This document shows, in pieces, positions 27,583-35,385 of a stretch of DNA of 64,000 bases. Position 1 is the stretch's first letter; every line of letters starts with the position of its first letter. Source of the DNA: Candidatus Gastranaerophilales bacterium (GTDB taxonomy: Bacteria > Cyanobacteriota > Vampirovibrionia > Gastranaerophilales > Gastranaerophilaceae); the NCBI GenBank assembly GCA_947631645.1, contig CANRMD010000004.1:1-64000 (forward strand). The letters run 5' to 3'. Under the pieces are notes generated by a model, which saw only the letters and a list, made by a program, of their open reading frames with translations, was not told the origin of the DNA and did not search any database. The position numbers and the translations under genes are program-made.

Positions 27583-28449
27583 TTACTTCATTTTTGATTT
27601 TAGTTTGTTTTTTGTTTCTACCAAAGGACCGTTATATGGATTTCTGACATGCCTGTAATAATTTCTTGCATAATTAATAGGATACATAGGCAGCCATGTA
27701 AGCTTAACAAAAATTGAAACAGTTTCAGCCCCTTGTGAGAGCATTAATTGGTCAATGGTTTCTTCATGTGCGGGGGAAATAGAAGAAATTAATTTAATCA
27801 AATAATCTGTAAAAGTCAAAACCGAATACCCTGAAACTACACCGGTATTAACAACCAGATTAGTAACTTTAAAATCCGAATTTTGAGCTATTGTTTTATA
27901 ATCTTCAGGCAGAGTAAGAGTATCTGATGTAACCTTTTCTATTTCATACCACTGTCCTTTATATTCAAGACGCATTACATTGGGTTTTGGCATATAAATA
28001 TCTTCAAAAATATTATCAAGCAGAATTTTACCTTTAAAGTCAGCTACTCCGTATTTATAATTATCGTATGTTAACAGCATACCGCCAAAAAGTAAATCAA
28101 TAGAGTCATAGACAGGCGGTAAAACAGCAAAGCCCGTTTCATCATACAAGCCAAAATCACCATAATTTCCAAGTTTTGCATATTTGCCCAGCACTCTTTC
28201 AACATGCCTGTATTTAATAGGAACTAATATATTTCCGCATAAATCAATAATCCCGAATTTAGACTTTTTTTGAACAATATATGATTTTTCTCCAAGACGA
28301 ATTATTTTATTGTATTTTGGTTCTACTATAATATTTTGGTTTTCATCTTTTATACCAAACTTATTTTTTTCGCTAAATATTGTCTGATTAGCGAATACGA
28401 CATTTTGAAAAATTAATATAAAACTTATTAATAACAAGAATTTTTTCAT
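27583..28449 (-). CDS. Exported WG-repeat protein
   Basis: 288 residues with a cleavable signal peptide (MKKFLLLISFILIFQNVVFA). WG-like repeats cover about residues 25-150 (KFGIKDENQNIIVEPKYNKI, KFGIIDLCGNILVPIKY, DFGLYDETGFAVLPPVYDS, KYGVADFKGKIL). The last 130 residues have no repeats and no recognisable domain. It is probably periplasmic or surface-exposed. It is divergent from the second AsmA-like gene, with overlapping -10 elements in the 25-base gap; its own message is predicted to be leaderless. Confidence 0.8.
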   Translation of the reverse strand: MKKFLLLISFILIFQNVVFANQTIFSEKNKFGIKDENQNIIVEPKYNKIIRLGEKSYIVQKKSKFGIIDLCGNILVPIKYRHVERVLGKYAKLGNYGDFGLYDETGFAVLPPVYDSIDLLFGGMLLTYDNYKYGVADFKGKILLDNIFEDIYMPKPNVMRLEYKGQWYEIEKVTSDTLTLPEDYKTIAQNSDFKVTNLVVNTGVVSGYSVLTFTDYLIKLISSISPAHEETIDQLMLSQGAETVSIFVKLTWLPMYPINYARNYYRHVRNPYNGPLVETKNKLKSKMK

Positions 28450-28455
28450 AATTTT

Positions 28456-28464
28456 ATTATATCA
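28456..28464 (-). promoter_or_regulatory. Leaderless extended -10 of the WG-repeat gene
   Basis: Minus-strand TGA-TATAAT (28464..28456), ending six bases before the ATG at 28449. On the plus strand TATTAT (28455-28460) overlaps it and can serve the AsmA-like gene, which has a GGAG site. Confidence 0.6.
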
Positions 28465-28474
28465 TGGAGAAGTA

Positions 28475-31237
28475 ATGAAAAAATTAGCACTAAAAATCAT
28501 TTTAATACTTTTTGTATTAACCTTATCGGGTATAGGGTTATTAACTCTTACATATTCAAAAATTCTGCCTAAAGCACTTTCCGATAAAAAAGTAATTAAT
28601 AAAATAGAAAATATTGTGAAAAAATATGCAGATATTGATGTATCTGTTATAAACCCATATTTAAAAACAGATGATTTTCCCTATATTGAGTTTAGAGCAG
28701 ATAAAATATCAGCGGAAAAAGATAATAAAAAATTACTGGAAATTAATAGGCTTGACGGTTTAATTTCATTAAAAGAGATATTAAATAAAACCATAATAAT
28801 AAACAGGCTGGGAGTTGATACGTTTTATGCGGATATAAATCCCTTATTGGAAGCTTTACCAAAACAACAAAATACAAAGCCCGTTAAATCAGATTGGATT
28901 GTGGATTTTTATGATTCAATTTTATACTTAAATAACAGTCAAATATTATACTCTCTTGATAACGGTACAAATATTAATCTTAAAGCTTATGATTTAAGTA
29001 TTGATAATACACAAAAAACAGAAAGATTTGTACATTTTAAATTTGAAGCAAACATTCAAAAAAACGGAAAACAACCTGTATATGTGGCGTTTAAAGATGA
29101 TAATAAAATTGTTATTAAAAATAAACACATATATGTAAATGAATGCCCTTTGACGTTAAACCGCTCGCAAATATTCTTTGATGCTTCAGCAGGGGTTGAT
29201 AATCAATTTGAAATCAGTGTTTTTGCCAAAAGATTTTTTATCCCAGATATTATAAAACTGCTGCAAACTGATATAGTTGAAAATAATATTAATGATGTTC
29301 TTGCAATAATAAAAGATATTAACGGAGATATTGATTTCAGGATAAATCTTACAAATAATGACCTAAACGGCATTTTAAATTTAAATCGTTTATCGGGTAA
29401 AGTTTTTTACTTAAGCAATATACCGTTTAATATTACATCAGGTAAAATTACACTCAAAAAAAATGACTTGTTTTTGAGTGATTTTAAAGGATATTACGAT
29501 AATAAACGATATAATACATTTGATTTTGAGGGTTATGTAAAAGATTATTTAAAAACTCTTGATACTCATATTGATGTGCACGCTCTTTTAACGAATGATT
29601 TTTTTGAAAAATATCTGTCTAAAACAGCTATGGTGCCATTAACCTTAGAAGGCAAATCACAATCAAAGATTATAATTAATTCCAAAAATAATAATTTTGA
29701 TATAACATTAATGGGCAAAATTGCCAAAGGCGACGATATTTTAGTTGCAGGTTCAAGTTTAAGTCCTAAAAACTATGACAGAGCATTAAAAGCAGATATA
29801 CATTTACAAGACGACAACCTTAATATTGAGTCAATAAAATACTATATCGCAAAAGAATTAACACGAGAAAGTAAAGGCATAAAGCCTATTTTAACCCTAA
29901 ACGGAAACATAAATGTAACAACAGGAAAAATTAAAGACTTGGGATTTGATATTCCAAACCCTCTTCCCAGTGAGTTTTTAAATGTTTTAATATCTCAAAG
30001 AGTATTTAAAGGCGGGAAATTTTCAGGCAATATGAAAATGACGGATAACGGAAATTATCCCGTATTAGACGGACGTTTAACCGCCGAAAACATACGAATT
30101 CCGACGCAAAGACTTATGCTAAAACAAGGCGAAATAATAACAAAAAATAATGAAATTGACATAAATGCAAACGGAAGATACAGAAGAAGCCAATACACCT
30201 TTGACGGGGCCATAGTTAACGCAATAAAGTTCCCGATTATAATAAAGCATACAAATTTTACCATAGATAACATTAACGTAGCAAAAATTATGCAGGCATT
30301 CACGTCACCTGTTCAAGCAGCTTCATATGACAGCACGGAAGAAGATGAAGAAATCGATGACAATGCAACTCAAACTTTTGATATATCTAATGTAATTATT
30401 GAAAAAGCTCAAGTTAAGATAAATCATGGTTCTTATAAGGAAATAGAATTTAAAGATGTTGAAGCTAATATGTCATTAGATAAAAACAGTTTATTTAAGC
30501 TTCAATCAAATCTCTTTGAAATAGCCCAAGGCTATACAAACGCACGTGTTGAATGTGATTTAAAGAACCAAAAATATTATATAAGGCTTGGTATAAAAGA
30601 AGTTGATTCCGATTTAATGTCAACGGCGATACTGAATTTAAAGCGTGAAATATCAGGTAAAGCCAGCGGATTGATTGAACTTAACACAGATGAAAGCTTA
30701 AAACTAAACGGCATAATTAAATTTCAGGTAAAAAACGGTTCTATTCAAAAAATCGGGCTTGTTGAATATGTATTAAAATTTGCTTCACTATTCAGGAACC
30801 CGCTTGCAATGATAAGCCCGGGGATGTTTGCCGACCTTGTTAATATTCCTGAAGGCAATTTTGACAAGATTGACGGCGATATGAAAATAAAAAATAACGT
30901 AATTGAACTTATGCGAATAAAATCCTATTCTCCGCAATTAAGTGCATATATAATCGGCAGATATGACCTTGAGACAAGTGATGCAATTTTAAGAATTTAT
31001 ACAAAATTCAGCAACCGAAGAAAAGGTGTAGGAGGAATTTTAAGGAATATTTCTTTGAATGCATTAGCAAACAGAATACCTTTAAACAGCAGAAATGATG
31101 CAAATTACTATTCTGCGGAACTGGAACAATTGCCCGATATAGATGCGGATGAAAAAGACTGTCAGGTATTTTTAACAAAGGTTGACGGCGATGTCGAACA
31201 CAACAACTTTATTTCATCTCTTAAAAAAATAAAGTAA
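28475..31237 (+). CDS. Large AsmA/TamB-like envelope protein 2
   Basis: 920 residues, the same design as the 873-residue protein upstream: an N-terminal membrane helix (about 5-27), then a long chain of short beta strands, with an AsmA-like C-terminal region (about 720-870, including GLVEYVLKFASLFRNPLAM and a region like DUF3971/AsmA_2). A short acidic insert (DSTEEDEEIDD) lies near residue 620. The inferred role is lipid transfer between membranes. It is preceded by GGAG eight bases from the ATG. tRNA-Gln follows after 37 bases. Confidence 0.65.
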   Translation: MKKLALKIILILFVLTLSGIGLLTLTYSKILPKALSDKKVINKIENIVKKYADIDVSVINPYLKTDDFPYIEFRADKISAEKDNKKLLEINRLDGLISLKEILNKTIIINRLGVDTFYADINPLLEALPKQQNTKPVKSDWIVDFYDSILYLNNSQILYSLDNGTNINLKAYDLSIDNTQKTERFVHFKFEANIQKNGKQPVYVAFKDDNKIVIKNKHIYVNECPLTLNRSQIFFDASAGVDNQFEISVFAKRFFIPDIIKLLQTDIVENNINDVLAIIKDINGDIDFRINLTNNDLNGILNLNRLSGKVFYLSNIPFNITSGKITLKKNDLFLSDFKGYYDNKRYNTFDFEGYVKDYLKTLDTHIDVHALLTNDFFEKYLSKTAMVPLTLEGKSQSKIIINSKNNNFDITLMGKIAKGDDILVAGSSLSPKNYDRALKADIHLQDDNLNIESIKYYIAKELTRESKGIKPILTLNGNINVTTGKIKDLGFDIPNPLPSEFLNVLISQRVFKGGKFSGNMKMTDNGNYPVLDGRLTAENIRIPTQRLMLKQGEIITKNNEIDINANGRYRRSQYTFDGAIVNAIKFPIIIKHTNFTIDNINVAKIMQAFTSPVQAASYDSTEEDEEIDDNATQTFDISNVIIEKAQVKINHGSYKEIEFKDVEANMSLDKNSLFKLQSNLFEIAQGYTNARVECDLKNQKYYIRLGIKEVDSDLMSTAILNLKREISGKASGLIELNTDESLKLNGIIKFQVKNGSIQKIGLVEYVLKFASLFRNPLAMISPGMFADLVNIPEGNFDKIDGDMKIKNNVIELMRIKSYSPQLSAYIIGRYDLETSDAILRIYTKFSNRRKGVGGILRNISLNALANRIPLNSRNDANYYSAELEQLPDIDADEKDCQVFLTKVDGDVEHNNFISSLKKIK

Positions 31238-31274
31238 TCAAAAAAATATTTTTGTATTAGAATAAATTATGTAG

Positions 31275-31345
31275 TCCCCTTTCGTCTAATGGTAGGACGC
31301 AACACTCTGGATGTTGCTATCGAGGTTCGAATCCTTGAGGGGGAG
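31275..31345 (+). tRNA. tRNA-Gln (anticodon CUG)
   Basis: A 71-base cloverleaf can be drawn. The acceptor is TCCCCTT/AGGGGGA with discriminator G. The D arm is GTCT-AATGGTA-GGAC, the anticodon stem CAACA/TGTTG with loop CTCTGGA (anticodon CTG, reading CAG), and the T arm CGAGG-TTCGAAT-CCTTG. CCA is not encoded. Seven T follow the 3' end directly. Its last 16 bases are duplicated 157 bases downstream. Confidence 0.9.
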
Positions 31346-31396
31346 TTTTTTTATGCAATAAAATAGCCTTAAGGTGAGAACCTCGATGCGAAGCCT
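31330..31396 (+). repeat. 67-bp direct repeat, copy 1 (includes tRNA 3' end)
   Basis: Begins inside the T loop of tRNA-Gln (AATCC...) and extends 51 bases past the tRNA. It is identical to 31487-31553 over all 67 bases. It contains GAACCTCGAT, the reverse complement of the tRNA T-stem bases. Confidence 0.95.
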
Positions 31397-31486
31397 TGTT
31401 TGGTTCGAGCGTGAGCGAGCTGAGGCTGTGTGGCGGAAACGATGAGTTTTCGACACATATTGCCGTTAAACGCGAGCGAACAAGAC
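31397..31486. other. GC-rich 90-bp spacer between the tRNA-end repeats
   Basis: Roughly half G+C, clearly richer than the surroundings. It contains GCGTGAGCGAGC and CGCGAGCGAAC, imperfectly inverted near its two ends. It has no reading frame. It could be a remnant of an integrated element or a structured RNA segment. Confidence 0.6.
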
Positions 31487-31553
31487 AATCCTTGAGGGGG
31501 AGTTTTTTTATGCAATAAAATAGCCTTAAGGTGAGAACCTCGATGCGAAGCCT
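31487..31553 (+). repeat. 67-bp direct repeat, copy 2
   Basis: Exact copy of 31330-31396. It carries only the last 16 bases of the tRNA and so does not encode a second tRNA. After it, 31554-31718 is AT-rich and holds a short CCCT...AGGG hairpin near 31630 and nothing else that I recognise. Confidence 0.95.
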
Positions 31554-31718
31554 CGTGAATTTTAAGCATCAAGTTATTATTTATAATACATATAAATAAA
31601 TTAAATTATTCTTTATATTTAATTTATTTACCCTCTATATGGAGTAGGGCACTGACTTTTATTTGTGTTATAAGTATGAAATACAATATATACAAGCTTT
31701 ATAGAGATTTACACAGGC

Positions 31719-32183
31719 ATGAACAAATTAACAAACAGTTTTAAAAGATACTTACTTACTAAATATACAGAAAACAAGTTAAGAAATTGCAAAAAAGAAT
31801 TATACAAAAATTTATCTTGGATACAGGGCAAAAGTCTTTTTAATACAATAAACTCTCACATAAAAGTTCTTCTAAATTGTTTATTTTCAGGGATGCAGGA
31901 ACAATCATTACGCGAAAACAAATTTATTGTTGATTCTATATTTAAATACACTCTGGAAAGAAGTGAAAACCTTATAAAATCAAACCATAAAACAAAAGAT
32001 ATAAAATCATATATGCAGTTAAACTCATATATCGTTTATGACGAAATAACAAAAGGGCTGGAAGCAAGAAACAGCAGACAAATAATTAGATTTAATATTG
32101 AAAAACAATTACACGGTATTCAAGAAAAAATTAACTCAAAAGTAACAATGCAAGAAATTCTTGAAAATGTTATTGCACAATAA
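31719..32183 (+). CDS. Hypothetical protein, helical
   Basis: 154 residues, not recognised. It is Lys/Asn-rich, predicted largely helical, with no signal peptide, membrane segment or cysteine motif. TATAGA (31700-31705) lies 13 bases before the ATG and only a weak CAGG precedes it. It is the first of three small unknown genes between the tRNA-Gln repeats and the radical SAM/RNase E genes. Composition and codon use match the neighbours, so it is probably real. Confidence 0.5.
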   Translation: MNKLTNSFKRYLLTKYTENKLRNCKKELYKNLSWIQGKSLFNTINSHIKVLLNCLFSGMQEQSLRENKFIVDSIFKYTLERSENLIKSNHKTKDIKSYMQLNSYIVYDEITKGLEARNSRQIIRFNIEKQLHGIQEKINSKVTMQEILENVIAQ

Positions 32184-32269
32184 TTTAATAATCTACTTGA
32201 TTTGAAGTTTTACTTATGCAATCATAAAATTGCTTTAAGTTCAATTAATATAATTTTGGAGGATATATT

Positions 32270-32473
32270 ATGTATCAGGTTATAACAGAAAGAGATTACT
32301 CTGAATTTTCACGTAAACAAATCGGAGAATATTCAAGTTTTGAAAAAGCTTTGGAAGTTGCACAAAAAGCTGTTGAGGGCAAAGAAGGTTTAAGATACAT
32401 AATAGAAAAAACAGACGGACATATTGACAGCTACGGAAATCAAATTGTTACCGTTGTAGCGGAAAGTGATTAA
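32270..32473 (+). CDS. Small conserved-looking hypothetical protein
   Basis: 67 residues starting MYQVITERDYSEFS, with a strong GGAGG ribosome binding site. It is acidic overall, and the pattern suggests an alpha/beta fold (EKALEVAQKAVEG helix, then two strands YIIEKTDGHI and QIVTVVAE). No family is recognised and there is no export signal. Confidence 0.65.
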   Translation: MYQVITERDYSEFSRKQIGEYSSFEKALEVAQKAVEGKEGLRYIIEKTDGHIDSYGNQIVTVVAESD

Positions 32474-32488
32474 TAAATTGTTAATAAC

Positions 32489-32517
32489 TTGCCCAAATAG
32501 CATAAATCTTGTTCAAT
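32489..32517 (+). promoter_or_regulatory. Leaderless promoter ahead of the radical SAM/RNase E genes
   Basis: TTGCCC (32489-32494), a 17-base spacer and TTCAAT (32512-32517). The -10 ends six bases before the ATG at 32524. No Shine-Dalgarno. Confidence 0.5.
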
Positions 32518-32523
32518 AAGAAT

Positions 32524-32856
32524 ATGTCAGACGGTAATGATAAAGTAATAGATTTATTTAAAAAATCAAGCGAGAATACAACAAATTCTCAGCCGCGTTT
32601 TTTTAAAGGTTTTCAATACTTAAAAATAACAAAAGACGATAACGGAAACTATTTTAAAGAAGAATCACTTCGTGATTATGCAAAAAGATGTTTTTACATT
32701 GTTACGGTTATGCGTAAAAACGGTATCGGTGTTGCTCTTTATAAATACAAAGTACCTTATGAGTCTTTATTAAATTTTTTAAACGAGTTTAAAAATAACA
32801 AGTCATACGGCGAAGTTATTGACATAGAAAGATATATTCCGGAAGATTTAGCCTAA
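32524..32856 (+). CDS. Hypothetical protein leading the radical SAM/RNase E operon
   Basis: 110 residues from the ATG at 32524 (MSDGNDKVIDLF); the in-frame start 15 bases earlier lies on the promoter. It has no recognised domain. The central part (KEESLRDYAKRCFYIVTVMRKNGIGVALYKYKVPYESLLNFLNEF) looks like a compact alpha/beta fold. The stop is directly abutted by the ATG of the radical SAM gene, so the two are translationally coupled and probably work in the same process. Confidence 0.65.
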   Translation: MSDGNDKVIDLFKKSSENTTNSQPRFFKGFQYLKITKDDNGNYFKEESLRDYAKRCFYIVTVMRKNGIGVALYKYKVPYESLLNFLNEFKNNKSYGEVIDIERYIPEDLA

Positions 32857-35361
32857 ATGAGCCGAGAAATAAATTTAGACACTCAATGCATTTTATATAA
32901 CGTTAAAAAGCCTTATCAATATATTGGCTCGGAATATTTATCAGCCGATAAAGATTTTGAAAAGGCACAAGCTAAAATTGTATTTGCTTTCCCCGATAAA
33001 TATGAAATAGGTATAAGCAATCTCGGGTTAAAAATTCTATACAGTACAGTAAATTCAGACGACAGATTTTTAGCGGACAGAACCTACGCTCCCGATTTAG
33101 ATTACAGAAATATTTTAAAAGAAAAAAAAATTCCTCTTTTAGCGGTTGAATCACAAAAGAGTATAAAAGAATTTGATATAGTAGGTTTTTCGCTTCAATA
33201 TGAATTAGCCTATCCTACAGTACTTGAAATGCTTGAATTGGCGGATATCAGCGTATTACGTAAAGAAAGAAAAGAAACAGACCCGATAATAGCGGCAGGG
33301 GGCCCGGGGTGTTTTAATCCCCGAACAATTGAAGATTTTATTGATATTTTTATGATAGGAGACGGAGAAGAACTTGTTATTGAGCTTATGGAAAAATATT
33401 CTTCTCTTAAAAATTCGGGGTTAAAAAGAGCCGAAATTATAAAAGAATTAAGCAATATCGAAGGTATTTACGCACCAAGCAGTCCAAAGAAAACAAAAAA
33501 AAGAATTTATGATATTTCAAAAGATAATAATATAATAAAAGCCCCCGTTCCTTATTCTTCAAGCGTACATGACAGAACTATTATAGAAATAAGGAGAGGA
33601 TGCGGAAGAATGTGCCGTTTTTGTCAGGCGGGGCATGTTACACTCCCGATAAGAGAACGCAAGGCTCAAGACATCATTGATATGGTTAAAACCTCAATAT
33701 CTGATACGGGATATGATGAATACTCGCTTCTTTCACTCTCATCAAACGATTATAAAAATATAGAAAATTTGATACAGGCATTAAGTGAAGATATGAATAA
33801 AAAACGCGTATCAGTATCACTCCCGAGCCAAAGAATAGACAGATACAGCACTTCTTTGGCAAAACTTGTTCAAGGAGTAAGAGCAACAACTGCAACCCTT
33901 GCCCCTGAAGCCGGAAGTCAAAGGCTAAGAGACGTAATTAACAAAAATCTTACTGAAGAACAAATTATTGATACAATACTGAATTGCTATAAATCAGGCT
34001 CATCTCACATAAAACTTTATTTTATGATAGGGCTTCCTACAGAAACTTATCAAGATATAGACGAAATGGCCGAACTTTTCAGAAAAATAAGGTACAGAGG
34101 TAAACAAATAAAACAAGAATTAAATTTAAAAGACGGATTAAATATAACTTGTACTCTATCTATTTTTGTACCCAAACCCTTTACGCCGTTCCAATGGACA
34201 AGCCAAAACTCACAAGATGTTACAAGAGAAAAAATAAAATATCTGCTTGACCAAGTTAAAAATATTAAGGGCTTAAAAATTAATTACCACAATAGTTTTA
34301 CCTCAAAAGTAGAATGTGCCATGTCAAGGGGCGATAAAAAATACAATCAGTTTATACTATCCTTGCACAATAAAGGTGCATACTTAACTACGTGGGATGA
34401 AAATGTTGACAAAGAATTATGGGAACAAACAGCTATAGAATGCGGTTTTAACCTTAATAAAGAGGCAGAAAAAGAATTTTCGACCGAAGAAGAACTTCCA
34501 TGGGATATTATAGATACGGGGCTGGATAAAGAATGGCTAAAAGAACAATATAATAATGCTCTTAAATCTTCAAATATTATCCCTTGTGAATTTAACTGCG
34601 TAAACTGCGGAGTATGCAAAAATCTTAAAACTCACAAAATCCTTGATAAACCTTTTGAATATAAAAAACCTGAAATCAATGAAGAAAATACAACCCCGCA
34701 AATCTCTTATAAATACAGGCTTAAAATCACAAAAGAAAATGAAATGCGTTATATTTCCCACCTTGATTGGCAAAATACAATAGTCAAAACACTTTACCGC
34801 TCCGGACTGAAACTTTGTTTTTCTCAAGGCTTTAACCCGACGCCCAAATTTTCTTTAGGAATAGCTTTGCCTATTTTTGTCGAAAGTAAATGTGAGCTGA
34901 TTGATATAGAAATCTATGACAACCTTGAAAATGATATTCTTAAAGAAACTTTAAATAAAGTACTGCCTAAAAGCATAAAAGTCATATCGGCAGAAAAGAT
35001 TGAAAAATCAACCAAAGCAATTGATATTCTTGCTCAATGGGCACTTTATTCTTTTGAACCTTTAAAAGGGGGTATTTTACAAAATCAAGATTTGGTGTAT
35101 ATTAAAGATACAATATCTTCAAGTAATGAAATATTTATAGAGAAGATAAATAAAAAAGGTATAAAAAAACTTGTAAATATTAAACCGTCAATAAAATCAG
35201 TTGAAGTGTCGCAAAATAAACTTTTAATGATTTTAAAAACAGGGCAATCAGAAGAAATTCCCTCGGTAAAACCTGATGATGTCATTAAACTGTATAATCC
35301 AAACGTTAACTTCAAAATTATAAGAGAGGCATTTTTTGACGAAAATATGAATAAAATGTAA
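32857..35361 (+). CDS. B12-binding/radical SAM protein fused to DUF2344 (TIGR03960-like)
   Basis: 834 residues. An N-terminal B12-binding-like domain (about 30-200) is followed by a radical SAM domain with the cluster cysteines C249, C253 and C256 in RGCGRMCRFCQAG. A cysteine-rich linker (CEFNCVNCGVCKN, near 575) precedes the C-terminal DUF2344 (from about 616, with EMRYISHLDWQNTIVKTLYR). This fusion is widespread and is commonly found beside ribonuclease E/G, as here, 24 bases upstream of it. That implies a role in RNA modification or maturation, but the reaction is not known to me. No obvious cobalamin-binding DxHxxG is visible. Confidence 0.88.
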   Translation: MSREINLDTQCILYNVKKPYQYIGSEYLSADKDFEKAQAKIVFAFPDKYEIGISNLGLKILYSTVNSDDRFLADRTYAPDLDYRNILKEKKIPLLAVESQKSIKEFDIVGFSLQYELAYPTVLEMLELADISVLRKERKETDPIIAAGGPGCFNPRTIEDFIDIFMIGDGEELVIELMEKYSSLKNSGLKRAEIIKELSNIEGIYAPSSPKKTKKRIYDISKDNNIIKAPVPYSSSVHDRTIIEIRRGCGRMCRFCQAGHVTLPIRERKAQDIIDMVKTSISDTGYDEYSLLSLSSNDYKNIENLIQALSEDMNKKRVSVSLPSQRIDRYSTSLAKLVQGVRATTATLAPEAGSQRLRDVINKNLTEEQIIDTILNCYKSGSSHIKLYFMIGLPTETYQDIDEMAELFRKIRYRGKQIKQELNLKDGLNITCTLSIFVPKPFTPFQWTSQNSQDVTREKIKYLLDQVKNIKGLKINYHNSFTSKVECAMSRGDKKYNQFILSLHNKGAYLTTWDENVDKELWEQTAIECGFNLNKEAEKEFSTEEELPWDIIDTGLDKEWLKEQYNNALKSSNIIPCEFNCVNCGVCKNLKTHKILDKPFEYKKPEINEENTTPQISYKYRLKITKENEMRYISHLDWQNTIVKTLYRSGLKLCFSQGFNPTPKFSLGIALPIFVESKCELIDIEIYDNLENDILKETLNKVLPKSIKVISAEKIEKSTKAIDILAQWALYSFEPLKGGILQNQDLVYIKDTISSSNEIFIEKINKKGIKKLVNIKPSIKSVEVSQNKLLMILKTGQSEEIPSVKPDDVIKLYNPNVNFKIIREAFFDENMNKM

Positions 35362-35385
35362 AAAGATTTAGAAAAGGAAAAATTT

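Noticed and set aside
31330-31553. CRISPR-like pair of direct repeats
   Set aside because: Only two copies, 67 bases each with a 90-base spacer, overlapping a tRNA, and no cas genes. An attachment-type duplication fits better.
31487-31553. Second tRNA-Gln gene
   Set aside because: Only the last 16 bases of the tRNA are repeated; the D and anticodon arms and the 5' acceptor strand are missing.
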